This document shows, piece after piece, positions 15,632-15,971 of a DNA stretch of 15,971 bases (positions are counted from its first letter, which is position 1; the number at the start of each line of letters is the position of its first letter). The notes under the pieces are model-generated. The model was not told the DNA's origin. It was given only the letters and a program-made list of their open reading frames with translations, and ran no database searches. Made by a program: the position numbers and the translations under genes. Source of the stretch: UBA2287 sp964479665 (GTDB lineage: Bacteria > Bacteroidota > Bacteroidia > Bacteroidales > Tenuifilaceae); the NCBI GenBank assembly GCA_964479665.1, contig CAYZNN010000043.1:1-15971 (forward strand). Direction: 5' to 3'.

Positions 15632-15883
15632 CTAATTATAATCTTTGGCTTCTTCAATCGCGGGTACCACCGAGATTTCATACGGCTGTTGTACGCCCTG
15701 TGCTACCGAACCGCTTGTTTCAGAGCGGGTTGTGTAAACAACCCGTCCAACGGAATAGCTCGCCGAGCCTCCGCTCTCCGAAGCATTGCTGCCCGTTGCG
15801 TTAACGCTGGTTCGTGCCTGTAGTCCTGTTAGTCCAAGTCCTAACAGGAGTGCGGCACTAAATTTTAATCGCTTGTGCCGCAT
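15632..15883 (-). pseudogene. T9SS-cargo-type small secreted protein lacking its sorting domain
   Basis: The 83 residues consist of a signal peptide (MRHKRLKFSAALLLGLGLTGLQA) and a Ser/Gly-rich module reading TSVNATGSNASESGGSASY, SVGRVVYTT, GSVAQGVQQPYEISVV and IEEAKDYN. I recognise this as the N-terminal half of a Bacteroidota family that normally continues with about 60-70 residues of type IX secretion C-terminal domain (a YPNPT-like strand and a KxxKK-like end). Here TAG at 15634-15632 ends the protein exactly at that boundary and no sorting domain follows, so it could be exported to the periplasm but not displayed on the surface. It has a strong AAGGAGGAC ribosome-binding site just before ATG 15883, unusual in this phylum. 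The 88 bases upstream to the window edge hold no other gene. Confidence 0.6.
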
Positions 15884-15971
15884 TTTTGTCCTCCTTTTTT
15901 ATTTGTGAATATTCATTTTTATTTGCCTGTTAATTTGTAGCCACGTTTTATCCGCTGAATGCCAACGGTTG

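Noticed and set aside
15632..15883. Low-complexity Ser/Gly module as a tandem repeat or phage-tail piece
   Set aside because: The sequence does not repeat internally and matches the known N-terminal module of T9SS-cargo proteins better.
1..15971. CRISPR array, transposase, integrase, toxin-antitoxin pair, tRNA or rRNA
   Set aside because: No spaced direct repeats, no recognisable protein of these classes, and no cloverleaf or rRNA-like stretch was seen on either strand.

Overview
The window looks like a chromosomal segment from a Bacteroidota bacterium, probably in or near Bacteroidales/Marinilabiliales. The evidence is a moderately AT-rich composition, several short lipoproteins with a Cys lipobox, a TPR-type sensor kinase of the kind common in this phylum, and at the right edge the N-terminal half of a small protein family that usually carries a type IX secretion sorting domain. 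All assignments come from recognising protein motifs by eye; nothing was searched.

Left part (1-5857, mostly + strand): a bile-acid/sodium-symporter-family transporter whose first codons are cut off by an in-frame TAG; a DUF4440/SnoaL-like lipoprotein; a convergent AlkD-type DNA glycosylase on the - strand; an orphan TPR sensor histidine kinase; and a DUF4349 lipoprotein with a C-terminal membrane anchor. Middle (5858-10508): a short palindrome-ended element, then an overlapping selD-mnmH pair on the - strand that makes selenophosphate and installs it as 2-selenouridine in tRNA, and a divergent penicillin-acylase-family lipoprotein on the + strand. Right part (10611-15883, all - strand): a co-directional run that includes a frameshifted two-helix membrane protein with a tiny overlapping ORF, DUF1801, DUF2200, a secreted YciI-like protein, DUF4256, an SMR transporter, a GH13 amylase split by a TAG, and a T9SS-cargo-like gene that lacks its sorting domain.

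The most notable pattern is damage. Two otherwise well-preserved genes carry single in-frame amber codons (TAG at 307-309 and 14902-14904), one gene has a one-base slip in a homopolymer, the SMR transporter has Arg at the usual signature Trp, and the last gene stops just where its secretion domain should begin. TAG is also a normal terminator here, often followed at once by another stop, so the code is not simply reassigned. Sequencing error, recent gene decay, or natural amber readthrough remain open. I see no CRISPR array, transposase, phage gene, tRNA, rRNA or recognisable defence system, and no clearly new multi-gene system.
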